The position numbers were made by a program, and so were the translations under genes. 64,000 nucleotides of DNA, from NCBI RefSeq assembly GCF_006149005.1, contig NZ_VBSL01000004.1, forward strand, positions 555,910 through 619,909, in the 5' to 3' direction. Shown here in pieces: positions 63,986 to 64,000 of the stretch (position 1 is its first letter; each line of letters starts with the position of its first letter). The notes beneath the pieces are model-generated. The model had not been told where the DNA came from. It searched no databases and saw only the letters and a list, made by a program, of their open reading frames with translations. The stretch is from Larkinella sp. C7. Lineage in GTDB: Bacteria > Bacteroidota > Bacteroidia > Cytophagales > Spirosomataceae.

Positions 63986-64000
63986 TTTGAAGCGCTGCTC

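Overview
This 64 kb window looks like ordinary chromosome from a Bacteroidota bacterium of the order Cytophagales, probably close to Spirosoma or Larkinella (Spirosomaceae). This placement is inferred from gene content and style, not from a marker gene. Supporting signs are TANNTTTG-type -7 boxes (for example before topA, hppA, folD and prs), almost no Shine-Dalgarno sequences, LytS/LytTR signalling in place of classical kinases, a short TonB-dependent receptor, DUF2461 and DUF4332 proteins, a mitochondrial-type aconitase and a K+-dependent-type membrane pyrophosphatase. I see no rRNA, tRNA, CRISPR array, prophage or insertion sequence.

Layout. 1-5.4 kb: the end of a class III aminotransferase, then an efflux operon (GntR/FadR-type regulator, RND permease, lipoprotein adaptor). 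5.7-10.2 kb: a PIF1-like helicase convergent with a periplasmic penicillin-acylase-family hydrolase. 10.3-15 kb: dnaE and trxA with an MntA-HepT toxin-antitoxin pair between them. 15-24 kb: a frameshifted kinase-like pseudogene, a lipoprotein, and a three-gene operon of PIG-L deacetylase, ATP-dependent 5-oxoprolinase and an NRAMP-like carrier lacking the metal-binding motifs. 24-31.9 kb: housekeeping genes (membrane pyrophosphatase fused to an OmpA domain, rplY, prs, PAP2 phosphatase, trpS, DUF2461, DUF4332). 32-42.6 kb: a TonB receptor, three tandem LytS-type kinases feeding one LytTR regulator, small proteins, a Crp-like regulator, an FAD monooxygenase and a fourth LytS-type kinase. 42.8-48 kb: aconitase, a GT2 glycosyltransferase and a polytopic membrane protein. 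48-54 kb: topA, a sirtuin, a YitT protein and folD. 54-64 kb: a large outer-membrane peptidase/propeller/barrel protein, a single-domain response regulator, a GT-A-like protein, an aldehyde dehydrogenase, a LexA-like XRE regulator, a second polytopic membrane protein and an unknown protein.

The most unusual items are: (1) the proton/sodium-pumping pyrophosphatase carrying a C-terminal peptidoglycan-binding OmpA domain; (2) a perfect EF-hand loop inside the cytoplasmic linker of the RND permease; (3) a set of at least seven long intergenic inverted repeats, several built from iterated about 8-base words, with unrelated sequences but the same architecture, including a perfect 70-bp palindrome; (4) three paralogous LytS kinases with one LytTR regulator; (5) the toxin-antitoxin pair between dnaE and trxA; (6) the oxoprolinase/NRAMP-like operon.
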